A stretch of 64,000 nt of DNA from Parus major (lineage: Eukaryota; Chordata; Aves; Passeriformes; Paridae). The translations under genes and the position numbers were made by a program. The notes beneath the pieces are model-generated. The model made no database searches. It was not told the origin of the DNA and worked only from the letters and a program-made list of their open reading frames with translations. Below are positions 10,351 to 22,134 of the stretch, piece by piece (position 1 is the stretch's first letter; each line of letters starts with the position of its first letter). The stretch covers positions 110,923,212-110,987,211 of the forward strand of contig NC_031768.1 of NCBI RefSeq assembly GCF_001522545.3, read 5' to 3'.

Positions 10351-12526
10351 ACTAGGAGTGCCCAGTGCTTCAGTGGAGATTGAAGAGAAGAATCAGTAAA
10401 AGAGTAAGAAATATAACAAGAGCAAAATGGAAGAAAGATGAAGGGAAAAAAAAAAAATCAAGAAGTTATGTGAATCAGCACTTCAAGTGGAAAGGTTGAA
10501 AAGCCAGCCATGTCTGATATAATTGGAAACCTCAAAATCATTGAAGTTACTTTGTCAGAGATGAAAATAGAAGCAAAGCTGTCTCTTGTAAAGAAGGCCA
10601 CTCTCTGCCAGCATGCATGAAAGCAGACAGAGCCTCATCCTACAGGAATCCTTTAAATGTGGCATGCAGGAGGGCATGCTGGAAAGGAGGAGGAGGAGGA
10701 GGAAATGATCACAGTGAGACGTATTTGGGGCAAAAATGGGCAGAGGAGGAAACTGTAGGGAGGAAAGGAGGGTTGTAGTGTAGACTGGGCTTAAAAGAGA
10801 ACAATATGGACAAAGGGATAAAGAGATATGAGAAGGTCAAAAAGGGGAGAGGAATTCAGAGTATAAGTGGGGCATTTCTGAACATGTCTAGATGTCTAGA
10901 TTGACAGACATTTGAAAGTGGAAAAAGCAGTGCTAAAGTCCACCTAGGAGAAAGGAAATGCAGTTTTATATGGAGCAGCTAAAATTGCATTCTTATGTTC
11001 ACTGGAGACCCCATTCCCCATCAGCTGAGGTGGGAGCTTTAAGAAAAATCATGGAATGCGTCAAAACAAAGCTTGTGATTTACAGGTCTTATGGCTCCAT
11101 CAAATAATTTTCATTCTTGTTTTGAAAATGGGCACCTGCCCTTGATCTTTTCAGACAAACAACAAGAAAGAAAAAAAAAAAAAGTATAATTGGAGATCCT
11201 CTCTCATTCTGACCTTGGAATTCCTTGGAATGACCAAGGAATGAGGAAATAATTTCAGCTATAGTCATAAAGAAACAGACCAGAGACATGAGGGGAAAAA
11301 AAAAAGAAATTAGAAGTAGAAGCTAAACTAAAGTTAGCATCTGTCAGGCAGCAAATCTTTGGCTTTGTCAGACTCTGTAATTTTCATTCCACAGAGGTCG
11401 ACAGGAGAAAAATGGCACCTAACTGAGGTGAAATGCTTAGTTCTGAGAACGTCTCCTGAAAATAATATAAACTTCCCTTAGTTTCATTCTGCAGCACAAA
11501 TATTTCAGTGCTTTTTCATGGAAGGCTTCACTTTGATGAACCCTGGCTGCTGCTGGCCAGAATGGTGTACAAAAAATCTCACTGCCCAGGGGAAAAAACT
11601 AGGAAGAAATTTTTATGTTGCATGGATGTGATAATACTGACCTTGTTTTGAAACTTCCTCAAAAATAAGGCAGTATCTGCCAATAAAAGAGGTAGTTTTT
11701 GCTCAGAAATATGTATTTCTTTGTTTGTTATAAAGTTAGAAAAGGTATCTGGGAGAAATTTCTGCCTGGATAATTTTGTGCTGGGTGGGAAATACAATAA
11801 CACTGACCCCTGTGGTACTGAGTTAATCTGTTCTCCAGAGAGGCAGATGTGTGACACAGACACCATAAATATACATGTGCTAGTGGCCATCAGAATGAAT
11901 ACAGAATAACCTATTTATATGTCTAGTACATAAATATTTGTCAGCAGAACTACCAAAGAGTTGTTCTGCCTCGGAAAAAGTGACCTCAAAGTTTTGTGCT
12001 CAGCCCATAAAGTCTGCTCTGTACAGATGATTAATCCAATTTGATTTGGATTTATGAGCTCACCAAAGAGAAATCTCTGGAAGGAAGTGACTGTTTTAAA
12101 AACTGTCCTGTCAGAACAGATTCATTTTAATGAAGGGACTGAGGAGGACACCAAGAGCAAAACTGGCTCTCATCAGGGTACAGTTTCACATTCTGTGTGA
12201 TTTTTTAATTTCACAGAAGAAGAAGGAGATGGTAAAAAAGGAGTTGGGATGGAGGACTAAAACCATCTTCCAGTTGTGATCCCTGCTGGATTGACACAGA
12301 AAAATTAATGGAACATGTTGCTCCCATTGAGGCACTTTTCCCAGTGCTATCTCCTAGTGTGAGTAGCACCTTGATTTTTTGAAAAAAGTGTGTTTTGAAA
12401 GGCACTATTATCTAATTACCAAATAATTTACTTGCCAGAACACCTAAGCCTAGATAAAGTGAAGGTGATAACTAATTTGGGAGATGTTTGAGCAGACAGA
12501 TGATGCACCATGAATGTGTTGAGGTG
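10351..12526. other. Non-coding stretch with purine-rich tracts
   Basis: I see no gene. A GGA run lies at 10687-10702 inside a broadly purine-rich strand (about 10420-10870), and A tracts lie near 11170 and 11294. A 9-bp-arm inverted repeat (11220-11242, loop AATGA) occurs at 11.2 kb, next to a partial direct copy of its left arm. Confidence 0.5.
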
Positions 12527-12552
12527 TGTTATGTACACAATTGTACATAACA
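12527..12552. repeat. 11-bp-arm inverted repeat with 4-nt loop
   Basis: TGTTATGTACA (12527-12537) and its exact reverse complement TGTACATAACA (12542-12552) flank the loop CAAT. The DNA could extrude as a short hairpin. There is no T run after it, no gene around it and no microRNA-length stem, so neither a terminator nor a microRNA is indicated. Confidence 0.85.
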
Positions 12553-14420
12553 GGTATCATTGAAGATATCTGGGAGCAAACAAATAATTTGAACCTAAAC
12601 CCACCAGTACTATGGGGTTCTGAGTTATCCTTGGAGAATGAAATCCTGTTTGGTGGAAATCTGCAGGCTAGAATGAGCCTGGCAGACTTCAAGGCAGATG
12701 AAATAGCATTACTGCTCTCTATTTCTCAGATGATTGAGGTGATTGTAGATCAAAACTTGTCTCACTGACTTCAGGGCAGTGTTTCTGAATTGGCACTGGG
12801 CTTTGTTTCAGGGGCCTGGAGGCAAGCTAAATAATTTACTCGAGATCCCAGCTTCTCTCTTTCATTTGTATTTTTTTTCTCTCATTTTCTACTGGTAGCA
12901 ATATCCTTGCTCCTGGCTAGCTGTGCTGTGTATCACCAAATTCACATCACCTATGACAGGAAATGTAGCTCTTCTCTTCTCCCAGACTGACCATAAGGCT
13001 GGTGCATTTTTCCCTACCTGTCATTAATAGCAACTGTAAAAACAAACCAACCAAATAAAGCCAAAAAAAAGCCAAAAAACTCAACATCTCTAACTTTGCA
13101 ATTACATCTTACACATAACTAAAAATGAGAGATCATCCCTCAAAACACAGGCATAGAATTTACCCTTTGAAAAATCAAGTTCTGTTCAAAGAAATCTGGA
13201 AATAAAAAAAAAAAGGCAGAAATATAAAAGCTGATCTCCTACTTTGTGAACAATAGTAGAACACATTTTCAGTGTTTAAGGAAAAAATTGTGCTTTACTT
13301 CACTAAAACTACAAATGTTGGATCAGTTTCAAAACTGAGCTAGCGACAAAAACTGATTAAGATATATCTGAAGGAGTTTATGAAATAGTAATGCAAGAAA
13401 AACTAAAGTAAAGAAAAAAAGAGAACTTATGCAGGAACTGGAGCTATTGTTTTAAAAGAAAAATGAAGAAAAAAACTTTTAACTCTCAAAAAGGGTTGAA
13501 AATGAGCAAAGTAGTCATTGTGCATGAGGGGAAAAAAAAATAAAGAAAACTTATGAAGATGGAAAGGTGTACCACAACTGCAGTTAGAAAATTCAGTTCA
13601 AATCACACACTTCAGATGGAAAGTTTCTCTCCTCACTTAGAGCTGTGATCCTTATTAGTGTTACTGTAGGTGAAGTGTGCAACTTTTATTTGTATTGTGT
13701 GATGATTTTCCACACCCTGGCAAACAAGTGCAGCAGCTGATGCAAACCTGTGCATCCCATGAGACTGTGGAGAACGCTGACAGCAGGGAAAGGGGCAGAC
13801 AGCACAAGTAATACTTGCTGACAAAAATGAAGGAAACAAATTCAGGTGGGTTTTCATCTCATTAAAAAGAAAAAAATAAACCCAGAAATGAATCTATCAT
13901 ATGAGTTCTGCACTCCTTATGGAGTTCTAGAGTTCTGCTGCAGTGTCGTAGATTCTCAGCTGAGCCAAATAATTCTCTTGCAGACAGCCCTCTCCTAAAA
14001 TTAATGGGAATGAAAGAGAAGCTTGTCTCCCTGCCTTGTGTGTCCATTGAACATTGATCTTTAACCTGCAACAAGCAAAACCTATCAAAGCTGCTGCAAT
14101 TTTTCTGCAGCAATGTCTGGGGGAATGAAGGGTCAGTGCATTACTGCGTCATGTCTCGGTGGTTCCAAACCCTGCTCAGAGATGGATGGTCTTGAACCTA
14201 CACCTCAGAAAGACAACCAGGCAGCTTCAAAACACATCAAAAGGTGGTTTTTGTTACCAAAAACGCTTTCATTGTAGAGACATCCAAGGTGGATGATGAT
14301 TTTTGACAGAGCTGCAGTCTTTTGTTAATCAGGTGTTAATACTCAGCTCAAGGGATGCTGCTCTTAGATTCATTAAGAGAAAAGTGCACACACATGAACA
14401 GCACACAAAATTTAAAAAGT
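12553..14420. other. Non-coding stretch, A-rich in the middle
   Basis: I see no gene. A-rich low-complexity sequence occurs at about 13040-13082, 13203-13214 and 13530-13545. The 80-codon frame starting within the inverted repeat (12526-12768) has no recognisable domain or splice context. Confidence 0.5.
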
Positions 14421-14579
14421 TATGTGTGTGTATGTATATATGTGTGTGTATATATATACACATATATATGTGTGTGTGTGTATGTGTGTATGTATATGTA
14501 TATGTGTGTATGTATATATATATGTATGTATGTATATGTATATATATGTGTGTAAATATATATATATATATAGGTATAG
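14421..14579. repeat. Compound TG/TA microsatellite
   Basis: About 159 bp of alternating pyrimidine-purine sequence: mixed TG, TA, TATG and TATGTG units ending in a pure TA run (about 14556-14572). It is impure, so it probably expanded long ago and was then interrupted. Alternating tracts of this kind can adopt Z-DNA or unwind. The long YVYI-type open frames on both strands are by-products of the repeat. Confidence 0.95.
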
Positions 14580-16363
14580 TAATTACTGTTCTGTGATGGG
14601 CAACCCATGCATTCCCTGTTCTCATTTTCATATTCCTTTTCCATGGTATCCTGCTCTGTCTGGTTAGATTCTCCCCTTTAGTTGGAAGGATGGATCCTTA
14701 CACTTGTTGTGTCATTTACAAACTTGAAACAGACCCACCAGGTACAAATATGTCCCAAAAAATATAAAATATAATATCATACCTAAGATACCTAAAGACT
14801 TTTCAACTTCATTGGGTAAATGTGCTAGAAGTGGATTTTTTTTCTTTTTTTTTTTTTTTTTTTGCAAATGCATCCCAAAGAAGTTCTAGTCTTAGGTCAA
14901 TACAAAGTCCTTCAAATTTTACATGGCACCATACCATAGCATTTATTTGGTAAAACCCTTTGAAAATAAGATGATGAATGTTTTTCTTGTCTGTCTTGAC
15001 AGTTTAAAGTGCAAGTACTTGAACTGGTGATTCTCTTGCTCTCACTTAACATTTTCAAGCCTACAGATGATCATACTCTAATTGAAAACATTAAGCAATA
15101 GAACAAACTTTATCCAACTTATTTATTACTTAATTTTGTCACAGCCTCATTTTATTCTTGTTCCCTTTATTTGGTGAAAGGAAATTTCCATTTCTATGAC
15201 CCTGTCCAAGTAGGTGAAATCTCCACCAAACTGTTACAAAATCTATGCTGTTCCTTGTAAATTTTTTCCAACAGAGCAGGTAATGAATTTATGAGTACTT
15301 TAACAACTAAGATTATGAAGTGCATTATAATTTCATCTAATTCCTCCATCCTGAATGTATTTTTTCCCTATTCCTTGTAGTTCCCACACAGTCTTTTGAT
15401 TAATTTCTGTCATGAAAATGACATTTGTGATGGTTCTGAAAACAGAACACTGAGTGCTGTACTTGCATACTTTGCACAAATTTCCTTAGTAAAGATCCTC
15501 TCAAGTTAAAAAAAAAAAAGAATGATGAATGAATTCTTAGGTTCCTACAGTTTCACTGTGATCCTTTATTCTCTACTGTCCCTGAAGCTAAGCTTCTAAA
15601 TGTTTTTGTTCTCAGTATTTTCTTTATTAATCTTCTTAAAGGTACTTATTATGTCTCACATTTTATATATCTGCAGTCTTGTTTCAAGGAAGTGACCCTT
15701 TTTTAAGAGGCACATGTATGCTGATTTTCTTGCTGTGTAATTCTCTTATAAAATGGAAAAGTATTGACTGGAATAATTTTCATGCAGTGCCTCAAAATGA
15801 GAAGAATCTGCTGAGAACTCCTAAACACTGCAAATCTACGTGTCTTGTGCTCTTAAGAAGTCAGCTCTGAGTGACCCGGGAGTCAAAAATTTCCAGGGAT
15901 CATTTACCTGAAATCTCCTAGCTTCATTTTTAAGGTGCTATTTTTCACCTGTGAAGATACAGGTTTTTCTCTGTATTATTCTTGTGTGAGTCCCTCTTGG
16001 GTGGTGAATTCCCGCTCTGAGCTGTGTTTTAGAATCATTCTCAAGCTTCACTTTTGGCTGAGGTGTGTTAGGGATGATGTTGAGGAGCTCAATGCTTCCT
16101 AATTTCTGCTAGGGAGGCAAAAGGTGCCTGTTCTACACACACAGAAAACCAAAATCCTCCTCTGGCTGGGACTCATCCTGTCCCTACAAGAGACCTGAGA
16201 CATTTACAGGATGCTGATGGAAACACCCTCTTCAGCATGATGATGTGTGAAGAGAATCAATGAAAGGACACTGTACCATAAACATTTACTCCTCTTTCTC
16301 CTGTTGCCCCACATCCACTTCTTCCCCATCAATATTTTCCTGCAAAAGATTTATCCAGGGTGA
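14580..16363. other. Non-coding stretch with a T tract
   Basis: A 28-base tract of T with one C lies at 14836-14863. The rest is AT-rich single-copy sequence in which I see no gene. Confidence 0.5.
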
Positions 16364-16718
16364 CTGAGGAAAAGTCTGGTGAGANCTGAGGAAAAGTCTG
16401 GTGAGAACTGTACATTTAGGACCTGAGGAAAAGTCTGGTGAGAACTGTACATTTAGGACCTGAGGAAAAGTCTGGTGAGAGCTGGACATTTAGGACCTGA
16501 GGAAAAGTCTGGTGAGAGCTGGACATTTAGGAACTGAGGAAAAGTCTGGTGAGAGCTGGACATTTAGGAACTGAGGAAAAGTCTGGTGAGAGCTGGACAT
16601 TTAGGACCTGAGGAAAAGTCTGGTGAGAGCTGGACATTTAGGACCTGAGGAAAAGTCTGGTGAGAACTGGACATTTAGGACCTGAGGAAAAGTCCGGTGA
16701 GAACTGTACATTTAGGAC
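16364..16718. repeat. 37-bp minisatellite, nine full copies plus a truncated copy and an N
   Basis: Nine head-to-tail 37-bp units run from 16386 to 16718. Each begins CTGAGGAAAAGTCTGGTGAG and ends ACATTTAGGAC or ACATTTAGGAA. Copies 1, 2 and 9 carry AACTGTACA, copies 3-7 AGCTGGACA, and copy 8 the mosaic AACTGGACA. Copies 4 and 5 end GGAA, and copy 9 has TCCGG in place of TCTGG. A tenth, left-hand copy (16364-16384) stops after 21 bases at the only N in the window (16385). The missing 16 bases suggest an assembly join and a true array longer than shown. Because 37 is not a multiple of 3 and frames are interrupted, it is not a coding repeat. Confidence 0.97.
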
Positions 16719-17018
16719 CCCCTCCACCACTCAGAAAGAATGAGGAGTGTCTTCACTGTCATCTCCCATTGCTATAGGAAAAGCCCAGATGGTCAGCTTA
16801 GGTCAGAACATTTTCAAGGATGCTAAAATCAGTGAAATTAATTTGAAAAATAATGTAATATTCCTATCTTATATCCCTGCTCCTACATCTGAGCTACAAC
16901 AAGCAAATTCAGAGGTCAGAACTCATCTTTTGCAAACTGCTGCAGAGTGAGGCAATTCCCTCCTGATGGGACTTTCAGCAAAGTGTGGAAATGCAGGTGA
17001 GGCACACAAAGCTGCAGG
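16719..17018. other. Single-copy spacer between two tandem arrays
   Basis: I see nothing recognisable. It lies between the 37-bp minisatellite and the 23-bp triplication. Confidence 0.5.
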
Positions 17019-17087
17019 TCTGGAAAGGAAGAATTTACCATTCTGGAAAGGAGGAATTTACAGTTCTGCCAAGGTGGAATATACAGT
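17019..17087. repeat. Diverged 23-bp tandem triplication
   Basis: Three adjoining 23-bp units start at 17019, 17042 and 17065, with consensus TCTGGAAAGGAGGAATTTAC plus AGT. Copies 1 and 2 differ at three positions, and copy 3 has several further changes. The array is older than the neighbouring minisatellite and unrelated to it in sequence. Confidence 0.85.
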
Positions 17088-20000
17088 TCTGAACTTGCCT
17101 GCATCATGTAACCCGATCATGCAGACACCTACTAAACCAGGGGTGCAAAAGAAGGATGTAAACCATAATTACAGGCAAGAGTCAATCAGCTCCAAAGAAA
17201 TGCTGGGACATGAATCACAGTTGGCCAGAAATTGTGAGTTAAGCCTCTTTCAACCACAGCCATTAACAACGTGTAAAAAGCCTGCTGAAAAAAATCAATA
17301 CATAACTGTAGCATTTATCAAGTTCACATAGATTTCTGTTGTTCCTGTCTAATTTGGATGGCCTTACCTAGGAGATGTTCACAAGTGGGATATCAAAACA
17401 GCACCTGGGAGGCAATTTCCTCATTTTCCTTCATCCTTTTGGTGTTCTATTGAGGAATAAGATCTGATGTTAACTTCAGATTCTTTGAAAAGAGATTGTT
17501 ATTGATCATGTCAGAGTGCTGTGTAAGACTTTCCATATACGAATCTTCTATGTGGCTTTTCCTCTCATATTTAACTCTTTGAGCCAATGTTTTATCACCT
17601 TTTCCAATTACACACACACAAAAAGCTAATCTGAATGATGAGTGGGGAAATAACATTTGGAATATGCAATGGAGTTTGTTTGTATTCTGCTTTTATCTTG
17701 AGGGTACTGTTTTTGTTGATGGGAAAAGAGAAAGCCAACAAAAGAGGTAAGAAATTAAATAAAAACCTGAACTACTGTTTCCAAGAGGCAGCCTGACATC
17801 AAATTTGCTTAAATAGCAATACACCTTACATTTTTAAAAATAAACAAAACCAAAATGCCTTAATTTTTGGGGTTTTTTTTAGTGCCTACAATTCTTGCAA
17901 AGTCAAATTTTACAGCGGTCATCTTGCATGAGATACTGGCAGTGACTATTCTCTTACTGCAAGACTCCACAAAATAGAAAGCAATCTGTGACCCAAATAT
18001 TGTTTTACTGTGCAACACTGACATTCTTCACACAGGATAAAAGAGTAAATGGAAAAGAAATTTAATTTTCTGAAGGTTCCTCCATCACCTCACCAACTCT
18101 CAGTTCCTTCTCCCTGCTTTCAGCTCCGAATATCTTGAGACCCAGAGACCTGGAAAAATATTGCAGTAGTGCAAGGAGGCAGAATTAAGACATCATTTGC
18201 AAGAAACATGAATAATGTGACTAAAAGGTACAGCTTTTTCTTTCCTTTTAGTGACTTGAAAACAAAAGCACTGTACACAACAAAAAACCCCCATGAGCAC
18301 ATTTTCAGGACAGGGCTTGCACAGAACCTCAGAGATGCTGAAGTTGTGTGGCAGATACATTTACTGATGTAGGAATTCCAGCTAATGATCTGGCTCCCAG
18401 AGCTTGTTAAGATTATCTTCCTTGTTCTTGTTATACTCACTTGAGTAGTAATTTTGTAATTTTTCCCCCTGTTTGGAGTTAAGAAGCCCTACTCAACCAA
18501 ATAAGTCTTTACAGAAGCTGCTCTGCCATGTAATCAAAGCATCTTACAAGAGGCTGCTCTTCTAGAAACATCAAATTAGCTCCATTTGCAATATTTCCTT
18601 TTTACACCCTCACAAAAAACCTAAAAGCAAGTGGTTAAAGGAGAAACAATGAACCCCATGCTGGGTGCACTGCTGGTGGTAATCATTGTTTAATTACTCC
18701 AGAGGCAATTCAATTCATAAACAGGCTTAAATAAATATTAGTAATTAATTAATCCTTTAACTGATTTGGCAAATACTATGTGACATTAAAGTGTAATTGT
18801 GGCAGAGGTTTGAGAAACATTTTTGATTACTGTTTTAACACTGAAATATTTTTAATAAGCAGGGATAGATTAGGGGTGTGCATGTATGTATGCCCACTTG
18901 CACATTCTTTACAACAGGATCTACTGCAAGGTGGACTCCAAAATTCAATGCTGAAGATGCAATTTAGATCTTCTGCAAGTTGTATTGTTGCTTGTGACTC
19001 TGCCTGGGAAACTGAATTCACTGTACAGTCCCCCTTATAGCAATTTCTCCAAGCCAAGCAATAAACCCTCTGCAATTTGTGAAAACAAAGGGGAATAGAG
19101 CAGCTGAGGATTGCTCAAATTCCATAGGAAACCCTAATTCCAATTTACTCAGGACTGATAAGGCCCAGCCCAGTCTGTGTGTGCACGTGGAAGTTGCAGG
19201 TGCACAGGAGAACAGCACCAGTGTGATGTTTGTCATGAGAAATTGTTTTTATTGGCCTGGCCTTGCATGGAAACACCTTTCTCCCCCACCATCTTCTCAC
19301 AAAAAATGTTATGGAACAGCAGCAGATCTATTAATCTGAATGAGAAAAATATTTCAGATCTACTAGTAGGGCACAAATGATGCTTTCTTTCTTCCTTCTG
19401 TTCAGCTGTGATGCAGAAAATTCAGTGGCTTTTGTTTCCACTTTGTTTGAATGTGCTGCAATGCAGTTTGATGCAAATGACTGAGCTAAAAATGAGTATA
19501 ACCAGATCCAGCCTGTCTATCTGTACTTCTATTTCCTTTTGTCAGCTGTGCCCTAAAAGAACAAATACATTCCAAGCTACCTGAACAGCCCTCCCTTCCC
19601 CAGTGAGCCACACAGCTTCTCAAAATATCATCTCTTGTAGTCACTGTGGCTGTTTTGGATAGATGTTTCCTCTCCTACCTCCTTCAATTCACAAGGGTTT
19701 TTTAATTAATATCTTCAATTCAGTTCTCATGAGAATAAAGCTATTACAATGGCTAAGGTTAAAATTGCATGTTTGCTTTAACAAGAGAGTTCCCAGCTTC
19801 TCAGAGTCCTATTTTGAGGGATTCAGAGTTCTAAGTTCCTGGAAGAAACACTCCCTGCTTTTCCTCTCTGTTCTCTTTTCTGGTGATGAAAAAGTGAGGT
19901 AAAATATTGGTATTTTTGGGTTGCAAAAAATGGTAAAACCTAAAAGAACAGGACTAAACAAAAAGCTGTGTAATGCTATTAGGACTGAATCAAAAAAAGT

Positions 20001-20329
20001 AGCAAACATTTTCAGACTTGTAAAACTTTAATTGCTTTTAATGACTGAAATTACATGGTTATCATCTCTGATTATTAATACTGTTTCTAAACATAAATCC
20101 AAGTTCAAGATAAGCACAACATTTACCTACCTGTTATCTGTTCCTGATCATCTCCTCTTTACTTTTTCTGCCAAATATACCAGACCTGGTGTTGCCACTG
20201 TGAGAAGAGAGTTCTATGGAAACACAGCTTTTGCATTCTGATAATATCATTCTAACATCAGCCCACTTTTTCCATGTTTATATTCTATAATGTCCACAAT
20301 ATCACTCAGACATTCAGAAAAAAATAAGG
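17088..20329. other. Non-coding single-copy stretch
   Basis: I see no gene. The part at about 18690-18860 has clustered TAATTA/ATTA cores and few simple repeats, so it is a weak candidate regulatory element. The frames at 18120-18440 and 18780-19339 overlap others on the opposite strand and have no recognisable family. Confidence 0.45.
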
Positions 20330-20518
20330 CATCAACAAAAGCCTAAATAAAATAAAATAATAATAAACAATAATATAATTATAAATAATAAATATGTATC
20401 TAATAATTGATAAAATAATAAATAATTATATTTTATTTATATAATAAATAGAAAATAATCAAATGAACACTAAATAGCTCACAGATGATTGTGTAATAAT
20501 AAATATATATATATATTC
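20330..20518. repeat. AT-rich low-complexity tract
   Basis: Almost pure A and T in AATA, TAAT and TATTT words over much of the interval, ending in a short TA run (about 20505-20516). Tracts of this kind unwind easily. No gene is present. Confidence 0.85.
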
Positions 20519-22134
20519 TGCTCAGCCTGGCTCATCTAGAGCACCATATTTCTGTGAGACTGTTGACTGGCGAGGCACACACTGAATTTGGAAGAGCTGG
20601 CCGAGTACTCCAAGCAGCAGAACGTTACAAAAGACACATTATGTTCAGTTTCTGAGAATAGAATGAGGTACAGATTCATTTTGGCTTTAGATGCCCTGAG
20701 ATCTTAGCAACAAACCAACTGCACAGACAGAATCATCTCCACCAACTTCTGCTCAGCAGCTCCCCAGCTGAGATATATATATCTATACATATATATGTAT
20801 GTATAGATAGATGTATAGATATTGAGGTTTGTAAATGAATATATACATTTATACCCCCTGCACTACACATACAGGAATTCCTTGTACTCTCCCACCCAGA
20901 AAAGCAGTGATTTCTGTCTCAGGATGAATGCCACCGGCCCCCTTGGCTCTCAGCAGGCTGGAGCTGAGCCAAGAGGCATTTTTCCAAGGGACTGACATTC
21001 TGCCCAGGCTGCAGACACACCCTGGCTCCTCCTCTGGGACATGAGGAGAAGTGTGGGAACAGCCACGGTAATTTGGAGGTGAATAGGAGACTCAACAGAG
21101 GCCAAAATACGTCGTAAAACAGCTTAAAAATACACAAGAGTTCAAGAAAACACAAAAACTTGTAACAAAATTCCCTTTGGAAAATGCAGTAAAGGCTATT
21201 GTTGGTGTTTATTTTATATATTGTTGAGGCCTTTATATAGAGAAGGTTTTAAAAAAATAATAATGCTTGCAAGGTTGTTGGGGGTAGTGTAGACAGAGCA
21301 AACTTTATGTGAGATGGAGCTGAACTTTTTCTATTTAACTCTTCCTCACACTGAAGTCAGCACTTTTCAGCTCGTGTTTTTACAATTCAAACAAGCCCTG
21401 GGTTTATTCCTCCTAGAACTAAATTCTCAGTACTTCATACACAGGGACAGAGGTGCCTGTATCTTCCATTGGGTGAGTCCTTCACTTGAAAAACATTATT
21501 TATTAATTGCCATTTTTAAGGATGAAATCTGCTGGAACAACCATGAAAAAACTTCTAAAAGGCACGATCATGCTCAGTTTCCTTTAGACAGGGACACATC
21601 CCTGTAAAACAGCACAACCCTTCAAGGCACAGCTGCTCTACAGCAAAACCAGCCCAATCAAGGTGACATTTGCAACAAAAAGCATCCAGGAGTTAATTAA
21701 ATGTATCAATTCTTGCTCTGCAGTTTAGCATTGTGCAGTGGCTCGCAGGCCTGCCAGGCCAGCACACCTCACCACAGCTCCAGCAGGCACAAAATGTCAT
21801 TTTCTCTTCAAATGTCACTGTGTGTCCAGAGCTCCATGAAGAGAGGCTATCAGGTTTTCATCTGGGAAGATGGAACCCGTGTTCAGGCAGAAAAACCATA
21901 TAAAAAACAATCAGGTTACAGAGAATACTGAAGCTGAAAAATAAACTGGTTTCACTGTTCACCAGTGATCAGAAGCTGACACTTTCCACAATGCTTCATT
22001 TAGGGAAGGCTCAGAAATATCCTCTTTAACAAAAAATAAATAGATAAATAAAAATTGGACTTATTAAATTCAGCTAGCCAGAAAGTCCAGTGACAAATTA
22101 AGCCTTGTTAATTATCATACTCTCTTCTCCTCAG
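20519..22134. other. Non-coding stretch with a TA/TAGA-rich patch
   Basis: At about 20770-20825 there is a run of ATAT, TATG and TAGA words that includes short self-complementary pieces (GATATATATATC, ACATATATATGT). I see no gene elsewhere in the interval. Confidence 0.5.

Noticed and set aside
12527..12552. Hairpin as a rho-independent terminator or microRNA precursor
   Set aside because: The genome is eukaryotic, there is no T run after the stem, and an 11-bp stem with a 4-nt loop is far too short for a microRNA precursor.
12526..12768. 80-codon plus frame beginning in the 12.5-kb hairpin
   Set aside because: There is no splice acceptor of quality, no recognisable domain, and an opposite-strand frame covers the same bases.
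14303..14667. Five overlapping frames of 66-100 codons on both strands
   Set aside because: They translate the TG/TA microsatellite (runs of Y, I, V, C, T and H) and are artefacts of the repeat.
16286..16489. 67-codon minus frame with an internal X
   Set aside because: It translates the 37-bp minisatellite across the N. The unit length is not a multiple of three, so the frame changes with every copy.
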